22,672 nt of DNA from Acidobacteria bacterium UBA7540 (GTDB lineage: Bacteria > Acidobacteriota > Terriglobia > UBA7540), in contig DLMI01000174.1 in the NCBI GenBank assembly GCA_002478145.1, positions 28,359-51,030 on the forward strand, in the 5' to 3' direction. The notes below the pieces were generated by a model, which saw only the letters and a program-made list of their open reading frames with translations, did not search any database and was not told the DNA's origin. This document shows, one piece after another, positions 21,557 through 22,672 of the stretch. Each line of letters begins with the position of its first letter. Position 1 is the first letter of the stretch. Made by a program: the position numbers and the translations under genes.

Positions 21557-22156
21557 CTATTTTCCCTCCTGCCGCCATCGCTCCAGGTCTCCAAGCATCC
21601 TCTTCCTGGCACGGTGGAGCCGCACCTTAACGGTGCTTGACTTCAGATTCAAGAGGTCTGCAATTTCCTCCACGGAGAAGTCCTCCAACTCCTTTAGGGT
21701 TAGAATGACGCGGTCATCCGCTGGCGCACGAGCGAGTAGCCTGCCGACGAAATCCCTCAGGGCTACCTTCTCTCCGTGATCTAAACCTTGCGGCAGATGG
21801 CTTTCCACCTTGCGCTCCAGTTCTCGCGCGCTTTCTTCAGTCATATCCGAGTAGTAGCTGATGCGAGAGGCTCGAACCTTGCGCAAATAGTCATAGCAAT
21901 GGTTCACCGCAATTCGGGACAACCACGTGGCAAAGGAAGACTGAAAGTTATAACTTCGAATGGCGCGAAAAGCCTTGAAAAATATCTCTTGGGCGAGGTC
22001 TTCGACTTCGTCACGGCGGCGGACCAGATGAAACACGATTGAAAAGATACGCTGCTGGTGCCTTTCCACGAGGGGACCGAATGCTTCCCCTTCCCCTTGT
22101 TGAGCACGTCGAATGCACTCGATTTCGTGGGTGGCCTCAGACTCCAAACTTGCCAT
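21557..22156 (-). CDS. RNA polymerase ECF sigma factor (RpoE-like)
   Basis: This 199-aa protein has the two domains of a group-4 sigma factor. Region 2 (about residues 25-95) contains D-E-V-E-D-L-A-Q-E-I-F-F-K-A-F and F-A-T-W-L-S-R-I-A-V-N-H-C-Y-D-Y-L-R-K. Region 4 (about 135-190) contains LEDFSVEEIADLLNLKSSTV and K-V-R-L-H-R-A-R-K-R-M. It would direct polymerase to envelope-stress genes, probably including its own operon. A TGA directly before ATG 22156 fixes the maximum N-terminus. The best ribosome-binding site, GGGAGG, faces an out-of-frame ATG at 22167 instead. The anti-sigma and Spy-like genes follow without a real gap. Confidence 0.95.
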   Translation of the reverse strand: MASLESEATHEIECIRRAQQGEGEAFGPLVERHQQRIFSIVFHLVRRRDEVEDLAQEIFFKAFRAIRSYNFQSSFATWLSRIAVNHCYDYLRKVRASRISYYSDMTEESARELERKVESHLPQGLDHGEKVALRDFVGRLLARAPADDRVILTLKELEDFSVEEIADLLNLKSSTVKVRLHRARKRMLGDLERWRQEGK

Positions 22157-22191
22157 TCAACTTCCATGTCTGGACCTCCCTCAATAGCAGG

Positions 22192-22218
22192 GACGAGGGA
22201 GGTTGCCAATTGGTTACA
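22192..22218 (-). promoter_or_regulatory. ECF-type promoter for the sigma operon
   Basis: Read on the minus strand: TGTAACC (22218-22212), a 16-nt spacer and CGTC (22195-22192). Many ECF sigma factors use an AAC-containing -35 and a CGTC -10 at this distance. The predicted start near 22185 gives a leader of about 29 nt. It suggests the sigma factor activates its own operon. Confidence 0.55.
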
Positions 22219-22295
22219 GATAGCGGCCCAAGCCAATCTGCACTCTGCCAATAGAAACCATTGACGGAGTTAATACTTTATGGAAAAATCAGAGT

Positions 22296-22670
22296 ATGGT
22301 CATAGGAACACGTCTTAAAAAGTTAAGAGAAGATAGATCACTATCCCAGGGCGACATTGAAAAGCGTACCGGACTCTTGCGTTGCTATATCTCCAGAGTG
22401 GAGAACGGCCACACCGTGCCGTCTCTCGAAACCTTGGAGCGGCTTGCGGCAGCATTGGAAATCCCCCTCTATCAGCTCTTCTTCGAAGGGGACGGAGAAC
22501 CGGTCCTGCCAAACCTGAGCAAGCGTCGAACCACGGAAGAGTTGGTTCTCGATGCGGAGCAGGAAAAGGAAGTACGCTTTTTCGAGAAGGTAAAACGGCT
22601 TCTCTCGAAAATTGATGAGAAGGACCGGCAACTCCTGCTCTATATGGCTCAGAAACTGGCAAGTCGGTAG
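22296..22670 (+). CDS. XRE-family helix-turn-helix regulator
   Basis: This 124-aa protein starts with a full Cro/C1-type helix-turn-helix (about residues 4-62: LKKLREDRSLSQGDIEKRTG, then I-S-R-V-E-N-G-H-T-V-P-S-L-E-T-L-E-R-L-A). A charged C-terminal part (about 75-124) with predicted helices may serve in dimer formation or ligand sensing. No ribosome-binding site precedes ATG 22296. A TTGACG (22261-22266) with an AT-rich AAAAAT 17 nt later would start transcription at about the ATG itself, so a leaderless mRNA is possible. It is divergent from the sigma operon and may control it or itself. The gene ends two bases before the window edge. Confidence 0.88.
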   Translation: MVIGTRLKKLREDRSLSQGDIEKRTGLLRCYISRVENGHTVPSLETLERLAAALEIPLYQLFFEGDGEPVLPNLSKRRTTEELVLDAEQEKEVRFFEKVKRLLSKIDEKDRQLLLYMAQKLASR

Positions 22671-22672
22671 CC

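Overview
The window looks like a chromosomal segment of an Acidobacteriota-type Gram-negative soil or metagenomic bacterium. This is inferred from the moderately high GC content, a full Tol-Pal envelope system, a Pal lipoprotein with an added Ig-like domain, isoprenoid and undecaprenyl genes of the non-mevalonate type, and intergenic DNA packed with several palindromic and short tandem repeat families. No rRNA or tRNA gene and no intact insertion sequence is visible.

Bases 1-5517 are accessory. They hold the tail of an unidentified gene, a nested palindrome, a probable DNA-methylase remnant, a seven-helix membrane protein of unknown function carrying three separate in-frame duplications, an AlbA_2 (Schlafen-type) protein, and a HigB2/HigA2-like toxin-antitoxin pair bracketed by two direct copies of a composite hairpin element. 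A near-consensus sigma-70 promoter (5150-5178) then fires toward a gene-poor stretch with three degenerate GAAAACAAAGG repeats that runs antisense into the end of ispG.

Bases 5518-10929 on the minus strand form a tight envelope and isoprenoid operon, in transcription order uppS, cdsA, dxr, rseP, ispG. It makes the undecaprenyl carrier lipid, CDP-diacylglycerol and isoprenoid precursors, together with the site-2 protease. A promoter candidate sits just upstream of uppS. Upstream of this operon lie an exported protein with a zinc-ribbon-like tail (11156-11869) and recN (11941-13638), also on the minus strand.

Bases 13830-20464 on the plus strand carry tolQ, tolR, a TonB/TolA-like gene, tolB, pal, cpoB and ssb. 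The gaps are unusually wide for a tol-pal locus. They contain individual promoter candidates, a branched 87-bp palindromic element and heptanucleotide repeats. TolQ, TolR and the TolA-like protein should form the proton-driven inner-membrane motor; TolB and Pal are the periplasmic and outer-membrane ends; CpoB coordinates the system with peptidoglycan synthesis.

Bases 20708-22156 on the minus strand form a three-gene envelope-stress-like unit: an ECF sigma factor, a zinc-finger anti-sigma factor and a Spy/CpxP-like membrane-anchored protein. A good ECF-type promoter lies in front of the sigma gene, which suggests autoregulation. A divergent XRE-family regulator (22296-22670) ends the window.
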